From the NCBI GenBank assembly GCA_963995505.1, contig OZ023199.1, positions 9,345,373 through 9,409,372 of the forward strand: 64,000 nucleotides of DNA. The letters run 5' to 3'. This document shows, in pieces, positions 46,439-59,084 of this stretch. The translations under genes and the position numbers were made by a program. The notes beneath the pieces were generated by a model. The model had not been told where the DNA came from. It did not search any database and was given only the letters and a program-made list of their open reading frames with translations. How positions within the stretch are numbered: position 1 is the first letter of the stretch; the number at the start of each line of letters is the position of its first letter. The DNA comes from Hypericum androsaemum (lineage: Eukaryota; Streptophyta; Magnoliopsida; Malpighiales; Hypericaceae).

Positions 46439-49055
46439 CACCCCCACACTTGAATCATTGCTTGTCCTCAAGCAATGCTCATACAAACACAATCACAATA
46501 ACAATCACAAAAGAAAGAAAACATGATAAGGACAAGACAAGGCATGATAAATTCACAAATTGACTCCCCTCAAAATCTCAAACTCACATCAAAAGTCCAC
46601 CTCACTACCTAGTTAGTTCATCAACCCAAACACAAAGAGTAAGAACCGGTAGACACCTCACCACTCGATAGTTTATTCAAGTGTTATCACTATGTAAAAG
46701 ACACTAGAAGGTTAACCACTCAGAGGTTCGGAAATTTTTCGCTCACGATTTGTAAGTAGCCAACTTCCTATTTCTCGCGTGCATGACCGATGTCTTTCAA
46801 AGTATCCTACGTCCTACTCAACATTTTCTCCAAGTCGTGTGGTTGCTCGTGAACCAGAGGGTTTCAATCGGGTTGTAATGGGGCTAAGGTAAATGTGAGA
46901 AAATATGTATGGATAGTAGTTAAACCACCCAATCTGAGGACATGTTACAAAAGTACTCTAGTCACTCGTCAATTTTAAACATCTTCACCATAACTAGCTG
47001 AAGCACACTCCCAAAATTTACCCATTTCCTAAGACCGTGTAGCACGAGTAATGCCAAATATTAATGCCTTATTCAACCTTTGCTTTTTTTCTTTCTTCTT
47101 TTTTTTCTTTTCTTTTCTTTTTCAACTTCTCTTTTTTTTTTTTTTTACAAATACGAACACAAACTTGGCATTTTCTAGGCAAGAACTCGGCTTCTTTGTA
47201 TGGCCTCTTAATTACCCAAATTCCCAATGAAGTAACCCATAAAGCTACCAACAAAACCCAATACATATCATATCCCCAAAAAAATGTAAACTTATGTGTC
47301 CTCGGATCGGATGACCAAAGGTCGGGAAGATGGTGGATATAAGGCTTAAAGTTGGTGTAAATATAATATGATCAATGAATGGCTAGGCTCAATGGGTTAA
47401 AGCAATGGATATAAAGGTTCTTGGCTCTAAAGCTCTAGGCTCAATTTCAAAGGATTAGCCCCCGTCATTCACTAACACCACACAACCAAGACCATGTCAA
47501 GTACTAGTAGGATAATTCAATCAACCGAACTCATGTAGGCACCTCATGAATAAATGAAGACGGTTGTCTCCTCCTTCGGCTAAAAGTTCCTCACAAGGTC
47601 ACTCATCAACCCTCTACTCTAATCTACATAGTGAGACCACTAGTCGAAACAACCGAGGGTGAAGTTTCTACAAGTTCTTAGGCCTTGTGCTCGAGTTTAT
47701 TTCCTAACTAGGTGTGTGGTAAGCTTCTAACATAAGTTAAAGAATTTTGAAAGGGGTCAAATTTTGAAAATTCATGCCAAATCATTACCTAAATAAGACA
47801 AACTAGACCTAAACACACAAAGGATTCCTAAGTGGAACCCCACCCCCACACTTGAAGTACACCTTGTCCTTAAGGTGTAGGGAGCACACATACATCTAAA
47901 CAATTGAACGATACTAACAAATGCATTAAGAAGCAAGCATGAACATCAAACAAACATGAAGAACAAGACATCACAAAGACATAAAGCAAACTCAAGACAT
48001 CACGAAGACAAAAAAAAAATTTAACAAAAATTAAAAAAAAAATTAATTAAAGAAAAATAAAGTGCTAAGAAACTCCCCTTAGTCTTGAGGTGGAGAAGGT
48101 GGTGGTGGCGGGATGTTGTATCCGGATCGTTCCATCGGTCATTTGCGTGGATTGGGAGGATTTAGGAGGTAGGATTCTAATAGGTTTAGTTGGCAAAGAT
48201 TTGAGACCCCTTCCACCCTGAACTCGAAGAAGTCATAAAGTACAAAGTTGTCGGCCTATCTCTTAGCTTTCCGTAGCAACAAGAATCACCTCAATCCGAG
48301 TCTCGAGCACCAAGATATGGCCGATTTACTAATGATAGCGCCAGGCTGGGTCATGACCGTGGCCTTTGATGATGAGCCACGATCGTGGCATGTTTCGGCT
48401 TGGCTGAGCCACGACCGTGGCCTCTGCGTTTTTCCTCTATGCTGACTTACAGAGAGTTTGCCACGAACGTGGCCTTGATGTGACCTTGATGGCCACGACC
48501 GTGGCCTTCAGATTTTTTCAAGTAGTGGACTTACAGAGATTTTTCAAGACGGTGGCCTTTATATTTCTTCGATTTGAGACTCCTTCCACCCCGAACTAGA
48601 AGAAATCATCAACTACAAAGTTTTAGGCCTACCTTTTAGCTTTCCATAGCAACAAGAATCCGCTCCATCGGATGCTCGAGCACCAAGATATGGCCTTTTT
48701 ACGGAAGGACGCCAACTCCTGAATGCTCGAGCCCCCCTGTAACTTGGTTGGCGTACGCCGGGAAGATGGCGTCCGCCAAGCCCTCTCGCCAATGTCCAGA
48801 GAAATTTTTGCCTTGTTGGGCCAGGTCAATCCCAGTTTGGGACGGGGGCTTCGCCCCCCGTATCCCTTGTCGAGCATCCAACCGTCCAAATCACCTTCAA
48901 AATACAAGAGATCCCATAAGCATGAACTAACACTTCAAAAATCGTACAAGAATAAGAACAAACATAAAAGAAACAGACACGTAGACTATGACAATATAAA
49001 GACAATACAAAAACATGCTAAGTTATAGTCGTTAGCTTGACTTTACTCCCCTTTG
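46439..49055 (-). other. non-coding 3' internal region of the Athila-like element
   Basis: Long non-coding region between the coding frame and the 3' LTR, as in Athila elements, where an env-like frame may occur; none is visible here. It contains a T-rich run (47090-47150), a cluster of palindromic gccacgaccgtggc-type motifs (48340-48560) and a direct repeat of about 110 bp (48200 and 48573, with ctcgagcaccaagatatggcc in both). Confidence 0.7.
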
Positions 49056-52000
49056 TCATGCATCGGAGGGTGAGGTGATGGAGTGCACCTCCGAACTTCG
49101 TTCAACATCGCCACCAAGGTAACTCTTGCACCTTTGGCCATTTACCTTGAAGACCCCTCCATTACTTCGTTCCAATTTGAGGGTTCCAAATGGAAAAACC
49201 TTTACCACCTTGAAAGGTCCACTCCACTTGGACTTGTGTTTTCCCGGAAAGAGTTTCAAACGGGAGTTGTAGAGTAACACTTGATCACCCTCCTTGAACT
49301 CTTTCTTCGCGATGTGGGCATCATGTGATCTTTTTGTCTTCTCCTTATGAAGCCTTTCCAACCCTGGCTTGGCTTCCTCCTCCAAGTGGATGTAATGCAC
49401 AATCATGTCGGGATTTGTCCCCTTGATATCAGATTGTTGGCATGCCATGCCCTTAATCTGCTTGTTAAGCACTTCAAGTACCTTCTCCTCTTGCTCCTTA
49501 GAGAGCTTGTTGGAGATGATATTGGGGAGTCTTTCTTCATCCTTTAAGAATGCATGTCGTAAATGGGAGGGTAGCTCTTTCTTCTCCAAGCTTGGAGCCT
49601 TAATGATGGAAGGTGGAGTAGGATACTTCAAATCAAGCTCCGAATCTTCATGGAGAGTTCTTTTATCAACTTTTCCCACGAACTCTTCCAGGTTTTCCTC
49701 TTCGTGTTCTCCATCATTCTCTTCATCTATTCCATCTTCACTCTTCAATGAGCTCTCCTTGCCCAACTTGAGGACAGCATCTTCAACCATATCAATTTTC
49801 ATACACATGCCTTCATCAAGAGGGTGGTGCATTGCATTGGACATCTTAAACTCTACTTTCTCCTCCCCTATTCGGAGGACCAATCTTCCTTCATGTACGT
49901 CCACCAAGGCACGTTCCGTGTTGAGAAACGGTAGGCCAAGAATTAGTGGACAACTCTTGTCTTCTTCGTAATCCAACACCACAAAGTGCACGGGGAAGAT
50001 AAACTTATCAATCTTCAACAAGACATCCTCCACAACCCCGAATGGCTTCTTTATGGTTTGGTCCGCCAATTGGAGACGCAAAGAAGTGGGTTTCACCTCA
50101 CACAAACCAAGTCTTCTCATAATAGACAAAGGCATCAAGTTAATGCTAGCGCTTAAATCACATAAGCACTTGGGAAACTCAACATCACCAACAAAACCAG
50201 GAATAGTAAAACTCCCCGGATCTTTTAACTTTGTCGGGAGATCTTTAGAGATGAGAGAGCTACACTTCTCCGTGAGGGTCACCGTCTCTCCATCTTTCCA
50301 CTTCCTCTTCTTTGTGATGAGTTCTTTGAGAAACTTCGAGTATTGCGGCAATTGATCCAACATCTCAAGAAAAGAAACACTGATCTGGATGTTCTTCATC
50401 TTCTCCATGAAGCCAATAAACTTGTCATCCATCACATTCTTCTTCTTCAATCTTTGAGGGAATGGTAGTCGAGGAGCTTTAGGTGGTGGTGGCACATACT
50501 CCTCTTCTTCCTCAATCTCAGCAAAATGACTTTTCTCTTTCTCCACCTCTTTATTTTCCTTGGCATTCTTCTCTTTTTCATTGGCCTCCTCATACTTTTC
50601 TCTTGATTTTGGGCTCGTCTCTTGACAAATGGTTTCCTTGCCACTCCTCAAGGTAATTGCACTCACATTTCCTCGAGGATTAGCCTCCGTGGAGCTTGGA
50701 AGAGAACCGGATGCTCTGTGGGCACTTGCATTTGCTATTTGCCCAAGTCGCCTCTCCATATTATGCATGGCGGTTGCTTGACCCTTGAGGATTTGTTCAA
50801 GGTTATCTTGCCTTGATCCTTGTTGTTGTATGATGGCCAAAATTTGGCCTTGTTGACTAACCACCCCTCCGACTTCTTGTATGAACTTGTCCATCTTGTC
50901 GATCCTCTCCTCAATAGCTCCCATCCGATCCATCAAAGAGAAACGTGGTTGGAAACCCGGAGGAGGCCCTTGAGGTGCATTATGAAGAGGAAGTCCCTTA
51001 TCCAGAACAATTGCCATGTTATCTCCATTACTTGCTCCGGTACCCCTCCAAGAGAAGTTCGGGTGATTTCTCCAACCGGGATTATAAGTAGATGAATATG
51101 GGTTGTTTCCCATCCTATTTGCTTCTTGCCCTTGGCCACCCACGAAATTCACTTGCTCCATAGAAGAGCCCAACATGGCACACTCATTCATCTCATGGCC
51201 AACATTGCCACAAACTTCACAATTCGTCCTTACGGCTGCCGCATTGGTTTTGTTCAGGCTAAGATCGTTCACTTTTCTTGCCAACAATGCCAATTGGGCT
51301 TGAATAGAGGAGACAACATCAACATCAACATCAATCACTCCCTTTTGCTGGCTAATAGGTTGTCTTCCTCTCTCATTTGCCATAAGGATGTTTGTAGCTG
51401 CTAATTCTTCCACGATGTGGTAGGCATCATCCCTCTCTCTTCTCAAAAAGGATCCATTAGAGGCAGCATCAACCGTCCCCCTTGTAGAGGGTCCAAGACC
51501 AAAGTAAAAAGTTTGGAGTAAAGACTCCTCTGATATGTTGTGGTGTGGACAACTCCTTTGTAATCCCTTGAATCTCTCCCAAGCTTCACTCAACGACTCA
51601 TTCTCGAATTGTTGGAAGTTGCTAATCTCCTTCACGAGTCTATTGGTCTTGGAGAATGGAAAATACTTGTCAAGGAAGGCATTGGCTAGCTCTTCCCATG
51701 TCGTAATTGTTGTCCCAACTAGATCTTTATACCATATCTTTGCTTTGTCCTTCAATGTAAATGGGAATAACCTAAGCTTCACAGCATCATCGGTAGCTCC
51801 ATCGTGCTTGAAGGTATCGGCTATCTCCAGAAAATTAGCAATATGGTCGTTGGGATCTTCATTCGGTAATCCATAGAATTGGACCGAAGCTTGGAGCATG
51901 TGAATCACCGCTGGCTTGATCTCGAAGGTGTTAGCTTGAATAACAGGCCTAGGAACTCCATGAGAGACCTTCGAGGAACTCCAACTCCTTGCGCATCTCT

Positions 52001-52141
52001 TTGTGCGTTCATCCTTGCTTGAATTCTTCGCTCTTGTCGCAATGTCCTTTCCAAGTATCCAATGTCCACTTCTATTTCCACCGGTCGGTTGTTGGTGGAA
52101 CGAGTTCGGGGCATGCGACAAACAAGTACCTTGCAAGACAA
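49056..52141 (-). pseudogene. Athila-like gag-protease frame fused to the integrase C-terminus
   Basis: Gag begins at about 52114 (MPRTRSTNN) in one frame and continues after a shift near 51960 as one open frame of roughly 960 codons to 49056. Gag landmarks are FYGLPNEDPNDHIANFLEI, LRLFPFTLKDKAKIWY and the knuckle-like CEVCGNVGHEMNEC. The protease reads CDLSASINLMPLS near 50150, with Ser where the family has Gly after Asp-Leu. RT, RNase H and the integrase core are missing. The frame then jumps to KEFKEGDQVLLYNSRLKLFP and the GPF-type integrase tail (KWSGPFKVVKVFPFGTL). The deletion is in frame, which keeps one very long reading frame. Confidence 0.9.
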
Positions 52142-52229
52142 ACCACAAAGGAACTAAGTAACCAAGTAAACAAAAAAAATAAATATCCCAATCCAAGTTC
52201 GTAAGCCAAATTAAGCGTCTAGTACTTAA

Positions 52230-52247
52230 TCCCCGGCAACGGCGCCA
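52230..52247 (-). promoter_or_regulatory. primer-binding site of the Athila-like element
   Basis: Minus strand tggcgccgttgccgggga, separated by three bases from the LTR edge at 52250. Confidence 0.85.
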
Positions 52248-52249
52248 AT

Positions 52250-53839
52250 TGAAAGGAAGGATTTTCACCCTTCTTGCAATAATGAGTAAGTAAGGGATTG
52301 TCGTCCCACAAGGACTAAGCTAGGCCGCAAACTCGACTTTATCACTAGTTTGGGACAATAATAAATGGAGGTGTCAATTCCTAATACGAATTGGTTACTA
52401 CAACGACTAAATACAAGAAGATTTAAACAATAAAGGAAAGAGTGGGCTTGGTGCCAATGACACTAAATAACCAAATGGCGTGTGGAGTTTATTAAGTTCG
52501 TGTTATGGTCCGGATGTTTCGAAGGCAACTAATCAATGCTCTCGCGACAAATTAGTCTAAATCGATTCTTAACTAGACTTAGATGAACTAACCACGCTCT
52601 CGCGACAAATTAGCCATCTAATCTAACTAATTACCAACTATACTTACCATCCTTTGGACAACTAGTCACCTAAGGTGATCTCTCATCAATAGGCAACTAG
52701 TTAACTAGTTAAATGGTCCGTCAATCCTAACCCCTCTCGGCGATTAGTATTAACTTAGTTCATAATCAAGGTGATCAATCAAGATTAAGCATTAAACACA
52801 TTAACTAGTTCATAATCCTTAACATATTAACCCCACAAATCAAAGGTTAAGTAGATGCCATTAAGGCACCTAACCCACAAATGAACTACTCACACATATT
52901 CAACATACAACTCAACACATCCATTGAACAAAGCAAGCAAAACAAGAACATTAAAAGATAGAGTAAGATAGAGCTCAAAATGGTCTTCAAGCTTCCAATC
53001 TTCTTCCTTCAAGTTTCCTTCACAAGCTTCAACAATGGCTTCCTCTCCTAGCTTCTTCTTGGCCACGTTTTTCTCTTCTTCTCCTCTTCAATGGTGAATC
53101 ACGTTTTTTGCTTGGGAGGAAGAGGAAGAGGCAGCCGCGGATTTTTGCTCTTGGAGAAGAGGAAGAGTGAATGAATGATGGTGAATGGTGTAGTGGGAGA
53201 GAAGGTGGAAGACAAATTGGCTCAAAATATGGAAGTGGAGCACTAATGTCTAAAGTTGTCCACTAAGGGAATCAAAAGAAGGCACTTATACTAGTTTTTG
53301 GCAAGACAAGTGTCAGCCACGAAATTCACTATTCATGCCCAAAAATGGGCCCAAAACAAATCCTAAGATTTGGCCCACTCGTCAGATTTGTTGGTAGATT
53401 CTAAGGTCAATCTTAGACGCGATTTTCCTCCCACTTGGACTCCGAATTTGAAGAAGTCTATGAATACAAAGTTGCAGCTCCGGATGTCTTCTTTCCAACG
53501 CCACCTTGCTTGCCTCCATTGGACTTTGGATGAGAAAGTTATCGGCATTTGAGTCGCAAGGGGTCAGTTTTGGTCCACGCTCTCTTGGGTCTCGCAACAC
53601 GCCAATCGTTCCGGCTGATCCGATCGCCTATGACGCGTCCCTCAGCACACGAACGTCCACCATGAACGTACCAAGACTCCTATCAAGAAAGAATCATAAT
53701 AAAAATCACAAGACTATACTAAAACGAACATAACAAATAATACGAGACAATGATGTCAAATAACGAACAAACATACTAGAAACAATAGAAAATCAAAACT
53801 AAAACATACAAAGATGATAGAGTGTTTTCACACTCATCA
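52250..53839 (-). repeat. 5' LTR of the Athila-like element
   Basis: 1590 bp, colinear with 44849-46438. Plus-strand ends are tgaaaggaagg and cactcatca. Confidence 0.94.
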
Positions 53840-54754
53840 GTATACTTGATTAGGATCTTGTAAAGTCGAGGCAAGAGTTATACTCTTTCTCCGTAAGACG
53901 AGATTGCCCCGTATTCAGTGCTTACGGGCTGCGACAATCGTCCCCAAGATACAACGACTGGGCTACTTCCGAGTTCGTAGCACAACGACCCTCGAAGCTT
54001 CAAGCGAACTTTGGAAATTCGGAACTTTCTGAGAGAGGGAGAGAGAGCCTACAATTGCTAATGAATGCTTATGCAAGTTGTAGTGAGGTGGTTTGCAAAT
54101 GAGGGGGAGAGACCTATTTATAGGCGCTGGAAGAGTGGCAGTCAGGCACTCTGAAGGGGCACGAGGCACTTCCGAAGAGATGCGACTCAGGCAGGCAGCC
54201 AGATCGCTCGTGGCTCTTCGGAGATATCCCTTCGCTAGGCAGATTACTCCAACCTCTTCACATCCCTTCATGGATTGCTCGCAGCCCTTCGGCCGTATGG
54301 AAATTTCTGGGATGTTCCAGCCCTTTGTGCCTCTTCGGTGGCCGTCCTGAAAGGAGCTCGCAGCCCCTCGTCACTTCGGTAGCTACACAACTCTCTCCAG
54401 ACTCGGGCAAAATACTGAAGGCTCCTCCAGTTCCTCGCGACGATGCGCACGTGCGAAGTGTCAAGTGCGCCACAAAGCGCCCATTGGGACCTACGTCCAA
54501 TAGGCCATGCGCACATGCACACGCGTGTGCGCGTGCTCGTGCTCGGATGGTGCGCTCGTCGCGGTCCGAGTTGGCTATCCTTCCAGGTGGTCAACTTATT
54601 TCCTAGCTAACAAGGAGTTTCTCTTTATAAACTAGAAAAAGTTGATGCCACTTTCCAATGTGGGATTGCACTTTCCATTTCACTTTTGAGCCTCCCACTT
54701 TGGGCCTTTCCACTTTGGGCTTTGCATTGAATTTTCATTCAAGCTTTTCCAACA
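53840..54754 (-). repeat. main part of the 5' LTR of the Copia, displaced by the Athila-like insertion
   Basis: Begins with the duplicated gtata and is colinear with 39424-40365. The remaining 23 bp lie at 44826-44848. Confidence 0.92.
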
Positions 54755-54890
54755 AATTTGACGCTGGCTATAAAAGACGAAATGTAGATCTCTCTTTAAG
54801 CTTTCCAAAGATATCTCATTTGTTATAATCTGATGCTCGAGCAAAAAGTTGTGGCCCTTGTGACATGATCCTTCGAAATTACCCCTTGTG

Positions 54891-56640
54891 ACAAAAACCC
54901 AAAGGGCGATCTCGCAACCGCACCTGTTGCCCTTTCCCTGTTGGTGAGGACATCAGTGGATTAAGTGACGGTTGATGTGCCCTTGCAATATTTTTTTTTG
55001 TTCTTGTGCTCTTGCAATATTTATTTGTTGTTTTTTTTTGTCTTTAAAAACTGATGTATCCTTGTATTTTTTCTTTGAAAACTGATGTGTCACTGGTCTT
55101 GTTTGATGTGCTGTTAATCTTGCCTCTTGTACCGTTCAACTTTACCGATGTGTCGTTCAAGTCTATGTTGGGGTTGGAGTCGTAATTCTACCTACGACCG
55201 AGGGAGGAGGAGAGGAAGTCGTCAGAGGAGCTGCTGGGCTTGGAGATGACGGTGGTTGGGGCCACAATTACGGACAGAGTCATTATCGTCAGACTTCATT
55301 GGCAAAGGCTCGACATTCAGAGGTCTCGACTATAGAGTAGGACTCCAGCACTAGCTGTCGTTTCACGGACGGATGAATTAATGGGATTTCTATCTTCCAA
55401 TAGAGTTTAGTTTTGGGTTTGTCTAGATCGTGCCCTTTGGGACTGCCTATTTTCTTCGGGATGATGACTCTGTTCCTGGATGGACAATGCCGAAGGAAAG
55501 GAGGAGAATGGCAACAGGCCAACACGGGGGGAGGTATTAGTAGTCGGTTGGGAGAGACCTCTTGGGGGACATTGCTGTGAATGGAAAGATTTAGATGGAA
55601 GGGATGAAATTTGTTGTGCCTTTTGTTCAAGGGTATAAAGACCATTTCATATGACAAAAGGAGAAAAAAATGAGCCCATGACATCAGTGAGGGATCTCAA
55701 AGTATAATAAAACAAAACAAAGGAGACAACAAAATGATTTTTCAAATACACGGGACTGAATCAGTTATTTGACCAAACACGAGGGATCTTAGCATAATTT
55801 GCCCATAATTTTTTGTTTATACCATTTAGTATCCGGACTCACTGGACCGTCTAATCCAAATTCGAGTCGGGTACAGCCTTTGAATGGTGGTAAAGTTTTT
55901 CCAACAAGGCATGAATTTCTGTTTATGCAGAACTTGGTCTACACATAGTTGTCGACTTGATGACTCTCATAATAGTATCTTTAGAGACTTGAAATCAATT
56001 CCTCATTTTTTGTTATTCCAGCTGTTATTTAGTGTCGACTAGTCCAGTTGATTTAACACTACTATGTTCTGAAGGCTTGAACTAGAAATTTTTTGATTAA
56101 GCTAGAGCAACGCCTTTACGAGTTGATCTAAATACTTGGGTCTAGCAGCTGATGTCTTCGTCAATAGTACTACCCGTATGTAACAGCCTTGCCTTACGAT
56201 ATTGGAATATGTTGCGGTCTACAGTTATCCAAGTTGAGATTTTTTGATATCTTTAACATTTATGATATGTTTGGTAATCCACTAATTTGTGCTTAATAAA
56301 GAAATGCTTCTGGTCCACCCCATTTTACTACAATCAAATGGGTTGTTTTTTTTACTACAATCAATTGGATTGTTTTACCGACAAAAATCTTGAAACAAAA
56401 ATCTTGAATTTCAAGAAATAACCCAACCAAATAATTGTGGTGTGTTTCTATTATTGGGGTTTGGTCGAGGATGAAGGAGATGGGTGTGCCTCCATCCACC
56501 ACACAAAGGATTTCCCGGGTCTGACTGACCCCCCTAACCAAATAATTGTGAGAACGTGGGCAGACCCAAAAATGCGGTCCATGTCATCAATTCAAATCTT
56601 GCTTTTCTTTTAGACCACCCACATCGGTGATCGCTCACCG
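54891..56640. other. unassigned repeat-rich DNA
   Basis: No gene is supported. The block 55140-55500 recurs at 58466-59065. The segment 55740-55810 (gggactgaatcagttatttg ... cataatttgccc) resembles the right end of the Pack-type TIR element at 20870-20938 and may be a relic end of the same superfamily. Confidence 0.4.
55140..55500. repeat. dispersed repeat, copy 1 (second copy at 58466-59065)
   Basis: Both copies contain cagagtcattatcgtcagac, ccagcac(t/c)agctgtcgttt and ggactgcctattttcttcg. The minus-strand frames in both encode a similar run around KLYWKI(E/K)IPLIHP. I do not recognise the protein or the element. Confidence 0.75.
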
Positions 56641-57600
56641 CTCCACGACAAAGGGCAAAACTAAAAAAAAAATAGAAAAGCTCGGCATTTTGGCCGATCC
56701 GCTCGGCCGAGCGGTGCTCACGGTCTTTTATTTATTTTTAATTTAATTTTAATGATATGTGACACAATATTATTCGTTGAAATAGATATTATTTGTTATT
56801 TATAATAATAAATAATATCTTTTGATAAAATTAAAAATATGAAAATTATTAATTTTCAATTCTCTACGGAATAAGAAGTTGTAGCTCTCTAATCAAAATT
56901 ATTTTTCAAACATATTTTCGACATTCTTACACTCCGAATTTAAAAAATCATAAACTAAAATGTTGTAGATATACATTTTACCTTCGCAAAGCAACTTGAA
57001 TCAACTCAATTGGACTCCGGAATAAAAAGTTGTGGAAACTTGTCCTCGTAACTCGCTCGACTATTAACTTCAAACGTATTTTCAAAATTCTTACACTCCG
57101 AATTTGAAGAAGTCATAAACTAAAAATTGTAGATATACGTTTCACCTTCGCAAAGCAACTTGAACCAACTCAATCGCACTTCGGAATAGGAAGTTGTGAA
57201 AACTCTTCCTCGTAACTCGCTCGACTATTGACTTCAAACGTATTTTCGACATCCATTTGTAGCTCGATTTATTTCTTTCTAATTTTGTATTCCAACTTTA
57301 GTAATTTTAATTTTGTTATTTTATTTTAATTTTTTCCTTGTTATAATTATAGACTCATAATTTTATATATTTATTGCAATTTATATTTAAACATAAATTA
57401 AATTATAGATAATACGTAGATGAGAGAGAAATTAATTGTTTATTCGGTGAGCAGATTGGATGAGATCACTAATAAAGATGATAAAAGATTGGGTTAGATT
57501 GGATTGGATAGAATAGTAATTTGATGAGAGAGAGATTAATTATTTATTCGTGGATCCGCTCACTAATAAACGTAGTCTTAGGGGAACAATTGGAATCTAA
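56640..57600. repeat. degenerate element with internal ~170-bp tandem repeats
   Basis: A unit containing gtagatatacgtttcacctt and cgtaactcgctcgactatt is repeated at about 56890-57063 and 57064-57235, with the start of a third copy. The flanks have ccgctcggccgagcgg (a perfect palindrome, 56699-56714) and gatccgctcactaata (57553), which may mark the ends of an old element. Superfamily unknown. Confidence 0.5.
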
Positions 57601-58465
57601 CTCACAAGGATGGTTTTTGAAATTTACGGTTTTACCGGTCCAATTGTTACATCTAATTATCAAATAAATAATTAATTTTTATCAACATGTAACTCAATCT
57701 AACCAAACATTTTTCTACCCATGGTCTAACCAAGTTACCAAATAAATAATTAATTTTTCTTTTATCTACATACATGTGTTATCTATACGAATTTTCATAG
57801 AAAATTAAAAATATGAGTTGAAAATATTGGGCTAGATTTATAGAGAATAAAAAATATAAATTTTTATATTTTTATCGGATAATATTGTATCATGTATCAC
57901 TAAATTATTATTTTTTTGTAAAAATGGTAGAGTCATGTCCCTATATAAATATAAAAAGTGAAAACAGATACATCAGTCATACAACTATCCATGATCAGAC
58001 GAAATGTGACTAGGGAAACTACTGGAAAATCTACTGGCCTGAGTCAGAGGAAGTATTTGGTCACGATTTGGCTAGTCTCACGAAGTACTTAAAACTCTGG
58101 TGGGTGGCAGCTCAACTTTTAAATGATCTCAATTTGTTCTCTTTGGAAGACAACAGAGGGCTTCTAGTACTATGCTGTAGGTCTATCGCGCCCATGTCAG
58201 TAATTTTTAAAAGTAAGTGGCTTTGTGCCAAAAAGAAGTGGTTTTCGAGGCTAAAACCATCAAAACTTCGATGGAACATAATTTTTGACTTATTTAGAAT
58301 TTTTGATATTATAATATATTTTTGAAAAGAGAATAATATGATTAGACTTGGCCATTGTTACAATACGATTCGCGATTTGATTTGTCAAATATTTGATTCA
58401 AATTTGTTCTGAGACGAATTGAATACGGTTCAAATCATGCAAGCTTAAGAGCACATCAATTTGCC
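57601..58465. other. AT-rich DNA, no gene seen
   Basis: The only sizeable frame (58068-58325) has no recognisable domain. Confidence 0.4.
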
Positions 58466-59065
58466 TGATGTGTCGTTCAAGTCCATGTGGTTAGCCAACA
58501 ACATCGAATCCATCCATCTCTCTCTCCTCCATGGACGTCCACCATCAACACTTCAAAAGTGAAGACCCTTCACATCGGAAGTCACCTGCAAGCTGGAAGC
58601 GGCTAGGTCAACGTCGAAGTCTGCTCCATACATCCAACAAATTATTTCTTCACAAAGAAAGAAAAGGAAAGGAATTAGAGAGAAAGAGCAGCCCGTCGAA
58701 CATGGTGGCGATGGTCTTAAAGGCGAGGATGAGGCCACAGTTCGGGTTGGAGCCTTAATTCTACCAACGACCGAGGGAGGTAGAGAGGAAGTCATCGGAG
58801 GAGCCGCTTGGCTTGGCGATGACGCTGGTGGGGCCGCCGACACGGACAGAGTCATTATCGTCAGACTCGCTTCATTGGCCGTCATTCTGAGGTATCGTCT
58901 ATAAAATGGAACTCCAGCACCAGCTGTCGTTTCATGTATGGATGAATTAATGGGATTTTGATCTTCCAATAGAGTTTAGATTTGGATTTGTCTAGATCGC
59001 GCCCTTTAGGACTGCCTATTTTCTTCGAGGCAAAGACTTTGTTCCTGACTGAATGATGCCGGAGG
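58466..59065. repeat. dispersed repeat, copy 2
   Basis: Colinear with 55140-55500 but diverged, with indels. See the copy 1 landmarks. Confidence 0.75.
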
Positions 59066-59084
59066 TGGGGAGGATTGATAGGGG

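Larger units (their letters stand above)
44849..53839 (-). mobile_element. Athila-like Ty3/Gypsy retrotransposon with large internal deletion
   Basis: LTRs are 52250-53839 (5') and 44849-46438 (3'), both exactly 1590 bp, with only scattered differences. The target duplication gtata is perfect (44844-44848, 53840-53844). The primer-binding site (minus strand tggcgccgttgccgggg) is at 52230-52247, three bases inside the 5' LTR, and is the form used by Athila-type elements. The purine tract gtgtgggggtg precedes the 3' LTR. The internal region keeps gag and protease but lacks RT, RNase H and most of integrase. It inserted into the 5' LTR of the Copia above. Equal LTR length and low divergence point to a recent insertion, probably mobilised in trans. 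Confidence 0.95.
39399..54754 (-). mobile_element. Ty1/Copia retrotransposon, minus strand, containing a nested Athila-like element
   Basis: The left (3') LTR is 39399-40365. The right (5') LTR is split into 44826-44848 and 53840-54754 by the Athila-like insertion. The target duplication aattt is perfect (39394-39398, 54755-54759). On the minus strand the LTR starts tgttggaaaagcttg, and the purine tract catgtggggga lies next to the 3' LTR. Without the nested element the length is about 6.36 kb. gag-PR-IN-RT-RH remnants lie at 40917-44796. I could not find the expected primer-binding site; gag begins only about 30 bp inside the 5' LTR, so that region may be deleted. Confidence 0.92.

Noticed and set aside
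47060..47345. Hydrophobic frame rich in Phe and Ser at the T-rich run, as a possible env-like protein of the Athila-like element
   Set aside because: It is on the strand opposite to the element and reflects a poly-T/C tract.
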